Assembly: GCA_035946625.1 (NCBI GenBank)
Contig: DASYZE010000073.1
Location: 1 to 64,000, forward strand
From: DASYXZ01 sp035946625
GTDB lineage: Bacteria > Acidobacteriota > Terriglobia > UBA7540
Reading direction: 5' to 3'
Length of the DNA stretch: 64,000 nt
Shown in pieces: positions 8,419 through 16,729 of this stretch (positions are counted from its first letter, which is position 1; the number at the start of each line of letters is the position of its first letter). The position numbers and the translations under genes are program-made. The notes below the pieces were generated by a model. That model did not search any database, was not told the origin of the DNA, and saw only the letters and a program-made list of their open reading frames with translations.

Positions 8419-9873
8419 TTAGTTATCTGCCGGCCTGGGGGACGGGAACTCGGACCGGCATTCCTGCTTCCGCCTTCCCATCCGTCGATATAGCCTGGCC
8501 ACCGTAGCTTTTGCTCGGAGAATTTGCCGCCCCACTTGGCCCGGGGCGGTGCCGCCCACCACATTCCTCCGGCTCACCGCGTTTTCGGCTGAGATGGCCA
8601 CTTGGTGGAGCCGCCTGTCCCAGGACGGGATACACGCGCGGGCCTCCGTGGATGAGAGTTCCTTGAAAGTCTTTTGGTGATCTGCGCAGTGGCAGACCAG
8701 TTTGCCCACCTGTTCGTGAGCTTGCGCGAACGGGATGCCCCGGCGTACGAGTTCGTCGGCAATATCAGTGGCGGTAAGGAAGCCGCGAGAAGTGGCGGCC
8801 TTCATGGCGTCCGGGTGGATGCGGAGCGTGGCAACGACTCGCGCAACCAATTGCAGTGTGTCGCGCGTGTTGTCAACGCCATCGAAGAGGGCTGCCTTGT
8901 CTTCCTGAAGGTCGCGATTGTAAGCCGTAGGCAGGCCTTTCAAAAGTGCAAGCATGCTGGTGAGCCTTCCGATCCCGCGGGCGGCTTTGCCGCGCACCAG
9001 TTCCATAGCGTCCGGATTCCGCTTCTGGGGCATGATGCTGCTGCCGGTGGAATACGCGTCCGCCATCTCGACAAATCCGAATCCGGCTGAGGAATAGATC
9101 ACCAGGTCCTCGGCCAGCCGGCTGGAATGGGTGAGAGCCAGCGAGCAATCGAAAAGCAGCTCACAGATAAAATCCCGGTCCGAGGTGACATCCAAACTGT
9201 TGCGCGCGGCGCGCGCGAATCCCAGTTCCCGGGCCAGCCGCTGGCGATCGATGGGAAAAGACGTTCCGGCCAGGGCGCCTGCTCCCATGGGAAGCTCATC
9301 GGCGCGCTGGCGACAATCTTCCAGTCGGTCCCAATCTCGCAAAAACATTTCGAAGTACGCGAGCAGGTAATGCGAAAACAAAATGGGTTGCGCGGGCTGG
9401 AGGTGGGTGAAGCCGGGCATCACGACCTGGATGTGCCGCCCGGCGAGATCGCACAGCGCCTGCAGGAGTTCCAAAGCGGCGCACTGAAGTTCTGTGATCG
9501 CGTCCTTCACATACAATCGGGCTTCTGTGGCCACCAGGTCGTTGCGGCTGCGCCCGGTGCGTAGCTTTTGCGCCACCGGACCCGCTTCGCGGGCCAGGCG
9601 AGCTTCCACCCAGGTGTGAACGTCTTCGCTCGATTCGCGCCGCGCCCACTGAGGGTGACTTTCAACATAGCGGCGAATCTTATCCAGGCCGTGGGTCAGG
9701 CGGCGGACTTCGGCGGCCTGCAATACGCCCGCCCGTCCCAGATGCTTCACGTACGTTTGGTTGACGCGAAGATCGTAGACAACCCAACGCTGGTCGAGCG
9801 AAAACGACTCGGAATATTTCTCAAAGAGCTTGTCTCGCCGGTGATGACCGAAGCGCCCTCCCCACAGCTTCAT
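8419..9873 (-). CDS. argH: Argininosuccinate lyase
   Basis: A 484-residue enzyme of the fumarase/aspartase superfamily that splits argininosuccinate into arginine and fumarate, the last step of arginine synthesis. The superfamily signature is present as GSSIMPQKRNPD, and the N-terminal MKLWGGRF is typical of ArgH. HTWVEARL and TGRSRND are also conserved. The ATG at 9873 overlaps the argG stop by 4 bp, so ArgG and ArgH are translationally coupled. The C-terminus is slightly longer than usual, with about 25 basic residues after the core. The order on the minus strand is argR, argG, argH. Confidence 0.95.
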   Translation of the reverse strand: MKLWGGRFGHHRRDKLFEKYSESFSLDQRWVVYDLRVNQTYVKHLGRAGVLQAAEVRRLTHGLDKIRRYVESHPQWARRESSEDVHTWVEARLAREAGPVAQKLRTGRSRNDLVATEARLYVKDAITELQCAALELLQALCDLAGRHIQVVMPGFTHLQPAQPILFSHYLLAYFEMFLRDWDRLEDCRQRADELPMGAGALAGTSFPIDRQRLARELGFARAARNSLDVTSDRDFICELLFDCSLALTHSSRLAEDLVIYSSAGFGFVEMADAYSTGSSIMPQKRNPDAMELVRGKAARGIGRLTSMLALLKGLPTAYNRDLQEDKAALFDGVDNTRDTLQLVARVVATLRIHPDAMKAATSRGFLTATDIADELVRRGIPFAQAHEQVGKLVCHCADHQKTFKELSSTEARACIPSWDRRLHQVAISAENAVSRRNVVGGTAPGQVGRQILRAKATVARLYRRMGRRKQECRSEFPSPRPADN

Positions 9874-11132
9874 CCCGTGCTCCTGCGGGCGTGTGCAACC
9901 CCGCGTTTGAACAAATGTCTTTTGGACGCCGCAAGTTTCACCGGCAGTCCCAGAATGTTGATAAAACCCTCTGCATCCTTCTGGTCATAGTCGGACTTCA
10001 TGGTAAACCCGGCGATGCTGGTGTCATACAGCGAGTGGGGAGAGCTGCGGTCGATGATCCGGACATTCCCCTTATACAGGCCAAGGGTCACCGCCCCCGT
10101 CACCGTGCGCTGGGTGGTGTGAACAAATCCATCCAGGGCTTCGCGCAAGGGCGTGAACCATTGCCCGTAATAAACCAACTCGGCGTAGCGAAGGGCCACG
10201 TGCTGTTTGTAATGAAAAGTTTCACGGTCCAGGCAGAGCGCTTCCAACTCGTGATGGGCGATGTGAAGGAGGGTGCCGGCGGGAGTTTCGTAGGCCCCGT
10301 GTGATTTGATGCCCACCAGCCGGTTTTCCACCAAGTCGATGCGGCCCACCCCGTTTTTGCCCGCCACCGCATTCAAGGTTTCGAGCAATCGGATGGCTCC
10401 AAGCTTCCTGCCGTCCAACGAAACCGGCACGCCAGCTTCAAATCCCAGCGTGACTAAAGTTTCGCGATGAGGGGCATGAAAGGGGCTTAAAGAAAGTTTC
10501 CACGCCTCTTCGGGCGGTTCGCCCAGTTTTTTTTCGAGCGGCCCGCCTTCGTGGCTCAAGTGCCAGATATTCTGATCCCGGCTGTAAGGCTCTCTCTTGG
10601 TGACCGGCACGGGAATTTTATTCCGGCGTGCATAATTAATCGCGTCTTCGCGCGATTTGATGTTCCACTCGCGCCAGGGCGCAATCACTTTAAAGTGGGG
10701 AGCCAGCGCCTTGTAGGCCATCTCAAACCGCACTTGATCATTGCCTTTGCCCGTACATCCGTGGGCGAGGGCGTCCGCGCCGCAAGCCAACGCCACTTCC
10801 ACCTGACGCTTGGCCAGCACGGGCCGCGCCAGGGAGGTTCCAAGCAGATACTTACCCTCATAGACGGCGCCTGCCTGCAAAGCCTTCCAAAGGTAGCCGG
10901 TGATGAATTCAAGGCGAAGGTCCTCAACAAATACTTTTGAAGCGCCGCTGCGAATGGCCTTTTTTCGAACCGCGGCGTAATCGTCGCCCTGGCCCACATT
11001 CCCGACCATGGCGACCACTTCGCACCCGTAATTCTCGCGCAGCCAGGGCACGATGATGGAGGTATCGAGGCCCCCGGAATAAGCGAGCACGGCTCTTTTC
11101 ACTTTTCCATTTTGAATTCGCGAAGATGACAT
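9870..11132 (-). CDS. argG: Argininosuccinate synthase
   Basis: A 420-residue ATP-dependent enzyme that joins citrulline and aspartate. The ATP pyrophosphatase loop is AYSGGLDTS near residue 17. Further ArgG motifs are GCTGKGNDQVRFE, WREWNIKSREDAI and the substrate-binding stretch KSHGAYETPAGT. The first 13 residues (MSSSRIQNGKVKR) are an unconserved lead-in; no nearer start is better. It is the middle gene of argR-argG-argH, with 161 bp between it and argR. That gap contains a short 7-bp tandem array. Confidence 0.95.
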   Translation of the reverse strand: MSSSRIQNGKVKRAVLAYSGGLDTSIIVPWLRENYGCEVVAMVGNVGQGDDYAAVRKKAIRSGASKVFVEDLRLEFITGYLWKALQAGAVYEGKYLLGTSLARPVLAKRQVEVALACGADALAHGCTGKGNDQVRFEMAYKALAPHFKVIAPWREWNIKSREDAINYARRNKIPVPVTKREPYSRDQNIWHLSHEGGPLEKKLGEPPEEAWKLSLSPFHAPHRETLVTLGFEAGVPVSLDGRKLGAIRLLETLNAVAGKNGVGRIDLVENRLVGIKSHGAYETPAGTLLHIAHHELEALCLDRETFHYKQHVALRYAELVYYGQWFTPLREALDGFVHTTQRTVTGAVTLGLYKGNVRIIDRSSPHSLYDTSIAGFTMKSDYDQKDAEGFINILGLPVKLAASKRHLFKRGVAHARRSTG

Positions 11133-11151
11133 AGATCGGCCTTTCGAAAGA

Positions 11152-11257
11152 GTTGACAGTCGACAGTCAACAGTTGAGTGTAAAAACCTTGTGCATCCCG
11201 GATAATTGAGTTTAGTTCCAAACCACAGACCTTTCCTCGATTGTTAATTCTTAATTC
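11152..11257 (+). repeat. Heptamer array, argG-argR gap (mixed arms)
   Basis: Four consecutive 7-bp units (GTTGACA, GTCGACA and two more) fill 11152-11179. A second, different array of two exact units (TTAATTC twice) fills 11244-11257. The two arms belong to different sequence families, unlike most other arrays in this window. The site lies between argR and argG in the same operon direction. Confidence 0.6.
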
Positions 11258-11293
11258 CGGCAGCGCTGCGAGAAAATTGCCCGGAGGCCTGCA

Positions 11294-11740
11294 TCACGCC
11301 GACAGGACACCCAGGATCTTTTTTAGCAGTTGCGCCGCCGGGCGGGCGCCGCCGGTGGCGATGAAGATGGTGTCGTCCCCCGCCACGGTTCCCAGGACTT
11401 CCGGCCAATGCTCGGCATCCAGACCCACCGCCACGGAGTGGGCATTTCCCGGATGGGTTTTGACGATCACCAGGTTGGATGCCCTTCGGACTTCACGGAC
11501 AAATTCCTTCAGGATAATTTCCAGGGTGGGCTGCGGAGGCGCCAGGACCGGCGCTGAATCGGGTAGGCGGTAACCCTCGCGCGTCTTAACCACACCCAAT
11601 TCTTCGATGTCTCGTGAAACCGTCGCCTGGGTCACCCGGATGCCGAGCCGGTGGAGCTTGCGGCGCAGGTCGGTCTGCGTCGCTACCGCCTCCGTCCTCA
11701 GTAGTTCCAGGATCTGATTGCGTCGATAGAGCTTGTCCAT
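11294..11740 (-). CDS. argR: Arginine repressor
   Basis: A 148-residue ArgR-family transcription regulator. The N-terminal winged helix carries VTQATVSRDIEELG, the DNA-recognition motif. The C-terminal hexamerisation and arginine-binding domain contains GDDTIFIATG, whose aspartates contact arginine in the family. It would repress arginine synthesis when arginine is plentiful. It sits directly upstream of argG and argH on the same strand, and an ARG-box-like sequence overlaps its own start, so self-control is likely. Length and motif spacing are normal. Confidence 0.93.
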   Translation of the reverse strand: MDKLYRRNQILELLRTEAVATQTDLRRKLHRLGIRVTQATVSRDIEELGVVKTREGYRLPDSAPVLAPPQPTLEIILKEFVREVRRASNLVIVKTHPGNAHSVAVGLDAEHWPEVLGTVAGDDTIFIATGGARPAAQLLKKILGVLSA

Positions 11741-11791
11741 GCAAATTTATACAGGCAATTTATAAATACTCTATTGGGCGAAATTTGGCAA
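11740..11791 (-). promoter_or_regulatory. argR promoter with ARG-box-like operator
   Basis: On the minus strand TTGCCA (-35, 11786-11791) and TATTTA (-10, 11763-11768) are 17 bp apart. Just downstream, overlapping the ATG, is TGTATAAATTTGCA (11753-11740), which matches 11 of 14 positions of the dyad TGAATWWWWATTCA known for ArgR. A second, weaker AT-rich half-similar site overlaps the -10. The 15-bp spacing between them is not the usual 21, so only the first is convincing. Confidence 0.5.
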
Positions 11792-11932
11792 GGGGAGGAG
11801 GCCGCCTTGGACGAGGCGGAAAGACGGGGATTGACTATACGCGCCACAGGGGCGGACTTGCGGCCTGCTGCCGTCCCTGTGTGAACACTGGCGGAAGGGT
11901 TGGTCGCACCTCCTTTTGCCAATCAGCCCGCC

Positions 11933-12607
11933 TTACTGAGGCATACCGGGAAAATTCATTTTTTGTGGCTCACCTTTTATCTGTGAAGTTTCGTTGGTGA
12001 GCACTTTATCGAGAACCATGGTGGTGTCGGCCGATGTCATTTTGACCATGCCATAAGGTGAAACCTTGGTCGTGAACCAAATGTCAGTCGTTTCCTGGTC
12101 AGATTTCTTTTGGTAGTGCTGGCATTCGAAAGTGCCGGCGGGGACGGTCACACTCTCCGTGCCCACCAACTCTCCCTTGCCATTGCCACCATAAGTACCG
12201 CCGGCCTGAGCCTTGGGCACATTTTTCATCATGCCCATCATCCCCATGGGCATTTCCATGGGCGGGCGGCCTGGCGGCTGCATAATCATCCGCTTGACCC
12301 CGGGTTGATCGCCACCGATAACCATCAGCATTTTCGTGATCATGCCCGCTCCCTTTCCGCTTAGCATGCGATTCTCCATCCAGTACCCGTCCTGTCCATC
12401 AACGCTTTCCTTGCCTACGATGGCCACAGCCATATCCATGGAAGGCGCTTTTTTGTTGGTGATCGTGTACTGGGCGCCCGAGCCGACCACGGGTTTGAAT
12501 TCGCCCGGAATCTGGGGCGGCCTCATGCCCATCATCTGTGCCCACGAGGCGGCCGCGCACACCACCGTGACGGCTATGACCAGAATCAAGTTCTTTGTCA
12601 ATTTCAT
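11933..12607 (-). CDS. Secreted protein of unknown function (DUF4412-like)
   Basis: A 224-residue exported protein; the start at 12607 is chosen because it gives a clean signal peptide (KNLILVIAVTVVCAAASWAQ). The frame is open upstream to 12655. The mature part is rich in Met, Gly and Pro, with a Met-rich run near the middle (PMEMPMGMMGMMKN) and a C-terminal beta-rich part ending with VPAGTFECQHYQ, KSDQETTDIWFTTKVSPYG. The latter pattern (protein of interest extracted from 'tag' to residue change at Cys) resembles DUF4412-type outer membrane/periplasmic proteins. The Met clusters could bind copper, a guess only. Followed on the same strand by no coupled gene. Confidence 0.6.
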   Translation of the reverse strand: MKLTKNLILVIAVTVVCAAASWAQMMGMRPPQIPGEFKPVVGSGAQYTITNKKAPSMDMAVAIVGKESVDGQDGYWMENRMLSGKGAGMITKMLMVIGGDQPGVKRMIMQPPGRPPMEMPMGMMGMMKNVPKAQAGGTYGGNGKGELVGTESVTVPAGTFECQHYQKKSDQETTDIWFTTKVSPYGMVKMTSADTTMVLDKVLTNETSQIKGEPQKMNFPGMPQ

Positions 12608-12671
12608 TTGATTTTCCCCCGTTGATGATGAATTGAATGCTCGGGGCCCGGGCACGCTCCACGAATCCGGC

Positions 12672-13007
12672 TCATGCCCCTTTCAGCCCCATGAATCGGG
12701 TTTTCTTGAATTCCTCCCACATCCCGGGCGCGAATTGATGCCGCGTAACAAACTCGCGGACCTTGAATGTGATGCCGAGCTTGGACTCCTCGATCTCCGC
12801 GCCTTTTTGGGGCAGATAATCGAAGACACTGCGATTCATTCCGTAGTACGCGCACAGCCAATAACCTTCCGACGTTTCGATGCAGTAAAGGCCACAAACC
12901 AGAGGCAGCGGCCGCGCGGGATCAACCGTGGGTTTGACTTCGGCCTCAACAATCTTGCCTTTAATGTTCGTGGTGCCGGCCGGAGTGACAGTTGGAGAAG
13001 AAGCCAT
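12672..13007 (-). CDS. Hypothetical protein
   Basis: A 111-residue soluble protein with no signal peptide or membrane segment. The central part LPLVCGLYCIETSEGYWLCAYYG looks like a beta hairpin with two cysteines, and the C-terminus is helical and basic (WEEFKKTRFMG). It lies 64 bp upstream of the secreted protein gene at 12607 on the same strand. I do not recognise the family. Coding is supported by the clean frame and normal codon use. Confidence 0.55.
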   Translation of the reverse strand: MASSPTVTPAGTTNIKGKIVEAEVKPTVDPARPLPLVCGLYCIETSEGYWLCAYYGMNRSVFDYLPQKGAEIEESKLGITFKVREFVTRHQFAPGMWEEFKKTRFMGLKGA

Positions 13008-13099
13008 GGAGTTTCCCGCTTTGAAAAGCCGATTGTATCAGACTGGTGCAGAAGAAACATACATTGATTGGGGCCAATTCGTCAACCTGAGGCAGCGGG

Positions 13100-14416
13100 T
13101 TAGGAGCCGTGCTTCAGGACTACGGCGCGCAAGAAGCCGTCGGTATGCCAGGCTCCGCCGGTGGCCGTCGTCCCCTGGCTCAGAGGATTGGGGCGGGTTA
13201 CGAGCTGCTCCGCTGCGACGTCACCTGCCGCTATCAGGTCGGCGCCGACTTTATCACGCTCCAGGTCAATATCGGATTCGGTGGCATGGGAGACCACGCC
13301 GGGATGAATGTCAATTCCAATATCATGCGTGCTCGAGGACAGCCAGATGTCGCGCCCGCCGGCTGTTTTCACAGGCGCCAGCCAAAGGCGCAGGTGGTGC
13401 CTTTTGGCAAAAGTGTTGAACATCTTCTCAAATGCCATCTGCTCCTTTTTCCCGTAGAGGTAAAGGTCTGAAATCGGTGTCTGCCCGTATCCAACATCTC
13501 CGATGGCGGCACGAGCAGTCATGGAGATGGAACTTTCCGACGATTGGGCGGGAATGGCCCAACCCGCCTGAGCAAAGGCGTGCAGGATTTCAGCCTGTGA
13601 GCCGACGAAGATGAGGTTCAGAGGGTCGCCGGGCTTGCCTGTCTTTCCGGAGCAGCGTTGCGGCGCGTTGGCAAGCAGGCGGGAGATTGCCTTTTGCACG
13701 TCGGGAGGCAACACCCCTGCCGCTGCGGGAGGGAAGGTTTGACTCAGCACCAGCGGCTTGTCCAGGACGAGATGTATATCAGTTCCTGCCGGGAAATCGA
13801 TGGATGTTTTAGGGCTGCCCACTTTCTTTTGGGCATCCTCGCCCAAGTTGCCCAACTTTCCCAGCGCGCTGTCAATAAATGAGACAGGGAGTTCGCTGGC
13901 CAGAACACCCTGAACCGTGCCGTCCTCCAGGACGGTCTCCTTCGCATTCTCAATTTCTGTAACATGCCCGGTGATTGCAATGGCGGGCTGGCCTGGAATC
14001 TGAAGCTGATCGAATCTCAATTGCAAGCGCGCCCGGTCAGTGGGACTCGAACTGGGAATGAGCTTGCTGATGTTTCCACTGAGCGTAGTGGCCAGAGGGA
14101 TCACTACGCCATCGGCGGAGGCGACCTCGCGAACTACGTGGGCCGTGATGGGCGCGTGGAAGTGGGATGTTCCCGTACTGACAGCCGCGTCCAGGCGGAT
14201 GAAGAGGAGGGTTCCGGCGGCAAGCGTTGCTCCGGCCGGTACGGTTGCCGCGCTGGATGACGCCGCTGCGTGGACGATTCCTGGTTGGGCCGGCTGCTTC
14301 CCGGCAAACTCTTTTCCCGCCGCCACGCACCACAGCACGGCTGCCAGAAGCGCTTCAAGTTTTCTTGATGGGTGGAGCAGCCCGGTCGAGGCGTCAAAGG
14401 GCATCAGGGTCCTCAT
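13100..14416 (-). CDS. LssY C-terminal domain protein, exported
   Basis: About 438 residues. The C-terminal 190 residues match the LssY_C domain: LNLIFVGSQAEI, SDLYLYGKKEQMAFE and a DIGIDIHPGVVSH stretch followed by ESDIDLERDKV. The N-terminal half is a beta-rich region (TSHFHAPITAHVVRE, LPLATTLSG type) also seen next to this domain in Acidobacteriota. I chose the ATG at 14416 because a signal-like hydrophobic segment (LEALLAAVLWCVAAG) follows about 20 residues later; the frame is open to 14527 and another start there is possible. The function of LssY_C proteins is not established; they are found with PAP2 phosphatases and envelope genes. Divergent from the nuo operon. Confidence 0.65.
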   Translation of the reverse strand: MRTLMPFDASTGLLHPSRKLEALLAAVLWCVAAGKEFAGKQPAQPGIVHAAASSSAATVPAGATLAAGTLLFIRLDAAVSTGTSHFHAPITAHVVREVASADGVVIPLATTLSGNISKLIPSSSPTDRARLQLRFDQLQIPGQPAIAITGHVTEIENAKETVLEDGTVQGVLASELPVSFIDSALGKLGNLGEDAQKKVGSPKTSIDFPAGTDIHLVLDKPLVLSQTFPPAAAGVLPPDVQKAISRLLANAPQRCSGKTGKPGDPLNLIFVGSQAEILHAFAQAGWAIPAQSSESSISMTARAAIGDVGYGQTPISDLYLYGKKEQMAFEKMFNTFAKRHHLRLWLAPVKTAGGRDIWLSSSTHDIGIDIHPGVVSHATESDIDLERDKVGADLIAAGDVAAEQLVTRPNPLSQGTTATGGAWHTDGFLRAVVLKHGS

Positions 14417-14578
14417 TTTCAAACCACGTGAAAAACCTATCTTAACATCTTTGGATTCCCCCGCATCCATAATCATGCGCACGCTAATGCCGGGTTTTCG
14501 TGCTTTGTTTTCCCGCAAATCAAGCAACTCCCTTGCGGAGGCTGCGATTTATTTTCGCACAAGCCCGGCTCCCTTTGG

Positions 14579-14606
14579 TTGACAAAAATTGACGCGGTGA
14601 TATAGA
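14579..14606 (+). promoter_or_regulatory. Sigma-70-type promoter of the first nuo-atp operon
   Basis: TTGACA (14579-14584) and TATAGA (14601-14606) are separated by 16 bp. This is close to the housekeeping consensus and lies about 60 bp before the first gene of the cluster. Confidence 0.65.
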
Positions 14607-14664
14607 TTGTCTCCTTTGAAAGCTGAACTAATTCAGAAAAGAATACTTACAAGCTCAACCGAAA

Positions 14665-15420
14665 ATGGCTGACGAACCCAAGTTGCCGCATCAGCCCGCT
14701 GTACCCGGTGATACTCCGGCCAAAAGTCCTGTGGCTGAGGGTGGAGGAACAACTTCGTCGCCTTCAGCGCCTGTGAAATCCGCTGAAGTTGGGCAACCCA
14801 AGGCGGCCGCATCGGAAGGCGGCGCCCAACCCCCGACGCCTGTGGCTCCGGCCAAGCCACCCGCTGCCGCTGCGCCCCCCAAACCGCCAGCCCCTCCCAA
14901 ACCTCCAGTCAAGGCGGAGCCGTGGACGAGCCCGTTGCTCGATGAGATCAAGAAAAAGTTTCCGGGCGCAGTCGTTGAAGCCGTTACGTTTCGTAATCAG
15001 CCGACCATCAACCTGTTAAAAGAATCGCTGGTTGCGATCTGCGAATTTCTAAAGAGCGAGGAGGGCGGCGCGTATCGTTATCTCGCTGACGAAACCGCGG
15101 TGGATTATCCCAAGCGCGAAAAGCGCTTTGAAGTCTTCTATGTGCTGTATAGTTTCAAAGCCAACCACCGTTTGCGGCTGAGAGTGGCGGTAGGCGACGA
15201 CGAAAAACTTCCGTCCGTGGTGAGCGTTTGGCCGGCCGCCAATTGGCTGGAGCGCGAAGTGTTTGATATGTTTGGCATCGCCTATGATGGCCACCCGGAT
15301 TTAAGGCGTATCCTGCTGCCCGACGAATGGGTGGGGCATCCGCTGCGAAAGGACTACGACATTCTGCGCCAGGACGCGGCCTGGGTGAAGGCGAATTTGC
15401 ACATTGAGAGCGGGCAGTAG
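14665..15420 (+). CDS. nuoC: NADH-quinone oxidoreductase subunit C, with long N-terminal extension
   Basis: A 251-residue subunit C of complex I (30-kDa family). The conserved domain begins only at about residue 88 and contains the signature ELEREVFDMFGI-type stretch (NWLEREVFDMFG) followed by HPDLRRILLPDEW and HPLRKDY. The first 85 residues are low-complexity Pro/Ala/Lys (KPPAPPKPPV), disordered and absent from the second NuoC at 43877-44362. It is the first gene of the plus-strand cluster; nuoA and nuoB, which normally precede nuoC, are missing. The peripheral arm needs NuoB as a partner, so this must come from elsewhere. Confidence 0.9.
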   Translation: MADEPKLPHQPAVPGDTPAKSPVAEGGGTTSSPSAPVKSAEVGQPKAAASEGGAQPPTPVAPAKPPAAAAPPKPPAPPKPPVKAEPWTSPLLDEIKKKFPGAVVEAVTFRNQPTINLLKESLVAICEFLKSEEGGAYRYLADETAVDYPKREKRFEVFYVLYSFKANHRLRLRVAVGDDEKLPSVVSVWPAANWLEREVFDMFGIAYDGHPDLRRILLPDEWVGHPLRKDYDILRQDAAWVKANLHIESGQ

Positions 15421-15421
15421 G

Positions 15422-15508
15422 AAGTTATAAGTGGCGAGTGGTTCGTGGCAAGTGGCAAGCAATAATTCGCTGGAAATTCCAGCTTCTAACTCCTAGCTCC
15501 TGATTTCT
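15422..15508 (+). repeat. Heptamer hairpin array, nuoC-nuoD gap
   Basis: Six 7-bp units (such as AAGTGGC, GAGTGGT) run from 15422 to 15463 starting 1 bp after the nuoC stop. After a 17-bp spacer, four more units (AACTCCT, AGCTCCT and relatives) run 15481-15508 and end 1 bp before the nuoD ATG. No Shine-Dalgarno is left for nuoD. The two arms are only partly complementary. Confidence 0.8.
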
Positions 15509-15509
15509 T

Positions 15510-16622
15510 ATGTCTCAAACAACTTATCTCGATGCTGATGAGCTGGTTCTGAATATGGGGCCGCAGCATCCCGCCACGCACGGGGTGTTGCGGGTCAAGC
15601 TGAAGCTTGACGGCGAGCGCGTGATGGGCACGGAATGCATCATTGGCTATCTGCACCGCGGTGTGGAAAAAATTGCCGAGAACCGTACCTACTTGCAATT
15701 CGCGCCTTACGTGGACCGGATGGACTACGTGGCCGCCGTCACCAACGGGATGGGTTACTGCGAAGCGGTGGAAAAACTTCTGGGCGTCGAATTGCCGCCG
15801 CGCGCTCAATTCACCCGCATGATACTGGCGGAACTCCAGCGGATTGCCAGCCACCTGCTTTGGTTGGGAACGCACGCGCTGGACTTGGGGGCCATGACCC
15901 CCGTCTTTTACACTTTCCGTGAGCGCGAAGAGATTCTGAAGATTTTCGAGAATTATTGTGGGGCGCGGCTCACCACCCACGCCTTTCGCATCGGCGGCCT
16001 GCAATATGACTTGTACGACGGCTTTGAAAAAGAAGTGCTCAAATTCTGTGAGTCGTTTCCGGGCAGGGTTGATGAATACGAAACCTTGCTCACGACCAAC
16101 CGCATCTGGATGGAACGTACCAAAAACGTGGGCGTGCTCAAGGCGGAAGACGCGATTGCCCTGGCCGTTTCCGGCCCGGTGCTGCGCGGGTCGGGCGTGA
16201 ATTGGGACATCCGCAAAGCGCTGCCCTACGAGGCTTATGACCAGGTGGAATTTGAAGTTCCGCTCGGCCAGAACGGCGATACATACGATCGGTACATTGT
16301 GCGTGTCAAGGAAATGCGGCAATCCGTGCGCATCATCCGGCAGTGCGTCGAGCGCATCGCGCCCGGACCGATTTTTGGAAAAGTGGGCAAGGTGATCAAG
16401 CCGCCGGTGGCCGAGGTCTACCATTCCATTGAAGCGCCCAAGGGCGAACTGGGCTACCTGGTGGTGAGTGACGGAACCACTCACCCCTACCGCGTGCGCG
16501 TCCGGCCGCCTTCGTTTGTGAATCTGCAAGCGCTGGACATCATGTCGCGCGGGCATCTGGTGGCCGATATTGTGGCCATCATTGGGACTATTGATATTGT
16601 GCTGGGGGAAGTCGATCGGTAA
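15510..16622 (+). CDS. nuoD: NADH-quinone oxidoreductase subunit D
   Basis: A 370-residue subunit D (49-kDa family) that lines the quinone cavity of complex I. The N-terminal loop NMGPQHPATHGVLR and the conserved GYLHRGVEK are present, with the histidine and aspartate regions (DYVAA) that contact quinone. The C-terminus ends with DIVLGEVDR as usual. Together with NuoC it forms part of the peripheral arm. The start follows an array of 7-bp repeats with no recognisable ribosome binding site. It is shorter at the N-terminus than the paralogue at 42690-43886. Confidence 0.93.
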   Translation: MSQTTYLDADELVLNMGPQHPATHGVLRVKLKLDGERVMGTECIIGYLHRGVEKIAENRTYLQFAPYVDRMDYVAAVTNGMGYCEAVEKLLGVELPPRAQFTRMILAELQRIASHLLWLGTHALDLGAMTPVFYTFREREEILKIFENYCGARLTTHAFRIGGLQYDLYDGFEKEVLKFCESFPGRVDEYETLLTTNRIWMERTKNVGVLKAEDAIALAVSGPVLRGSGVNWDIRKALPYEAYDQVEFEVPLGQNGDTYDRYIVRVKEMRQSVRIIRQCVERIAPGPIFGKVGKVIKPPVAEVYHSIEAPKGELGYLVVSDGTTHPYRVRVRPPSFVNLQALDIMSRGHLVADIVAIIGTIDIVLGEVDR

Positions 16623-16623
16623 G

Positions 16624-16721
16624 AAATTATGAATTGTGAATTCTGAATTATGAACGAAAACCGGGAACAGAGAGGTAGACGAACAAAGTCTCCGCAATCC
16701 ATAATTCATCATTCATAATTC
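16624..16721 (+). repeat. Heptamer hairpin array, nuoD-nuoH gap
   Basis: Five 7-bp units (GAATTGT, GAATTCT type) fill 16624-16658, beginning 1 bp after the nuoD stop. After a 42-bp spacer, three units (ATAATTC, ATCATTC) fill 16701-16721, ending 8 bp before the nuoH ATG. The arms are reverse complements (GAATTAT against ATAATTC), so the RNA would fold back. Confidence 0.85.
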
Positions 16722-16729
16722 TGCTTTTC

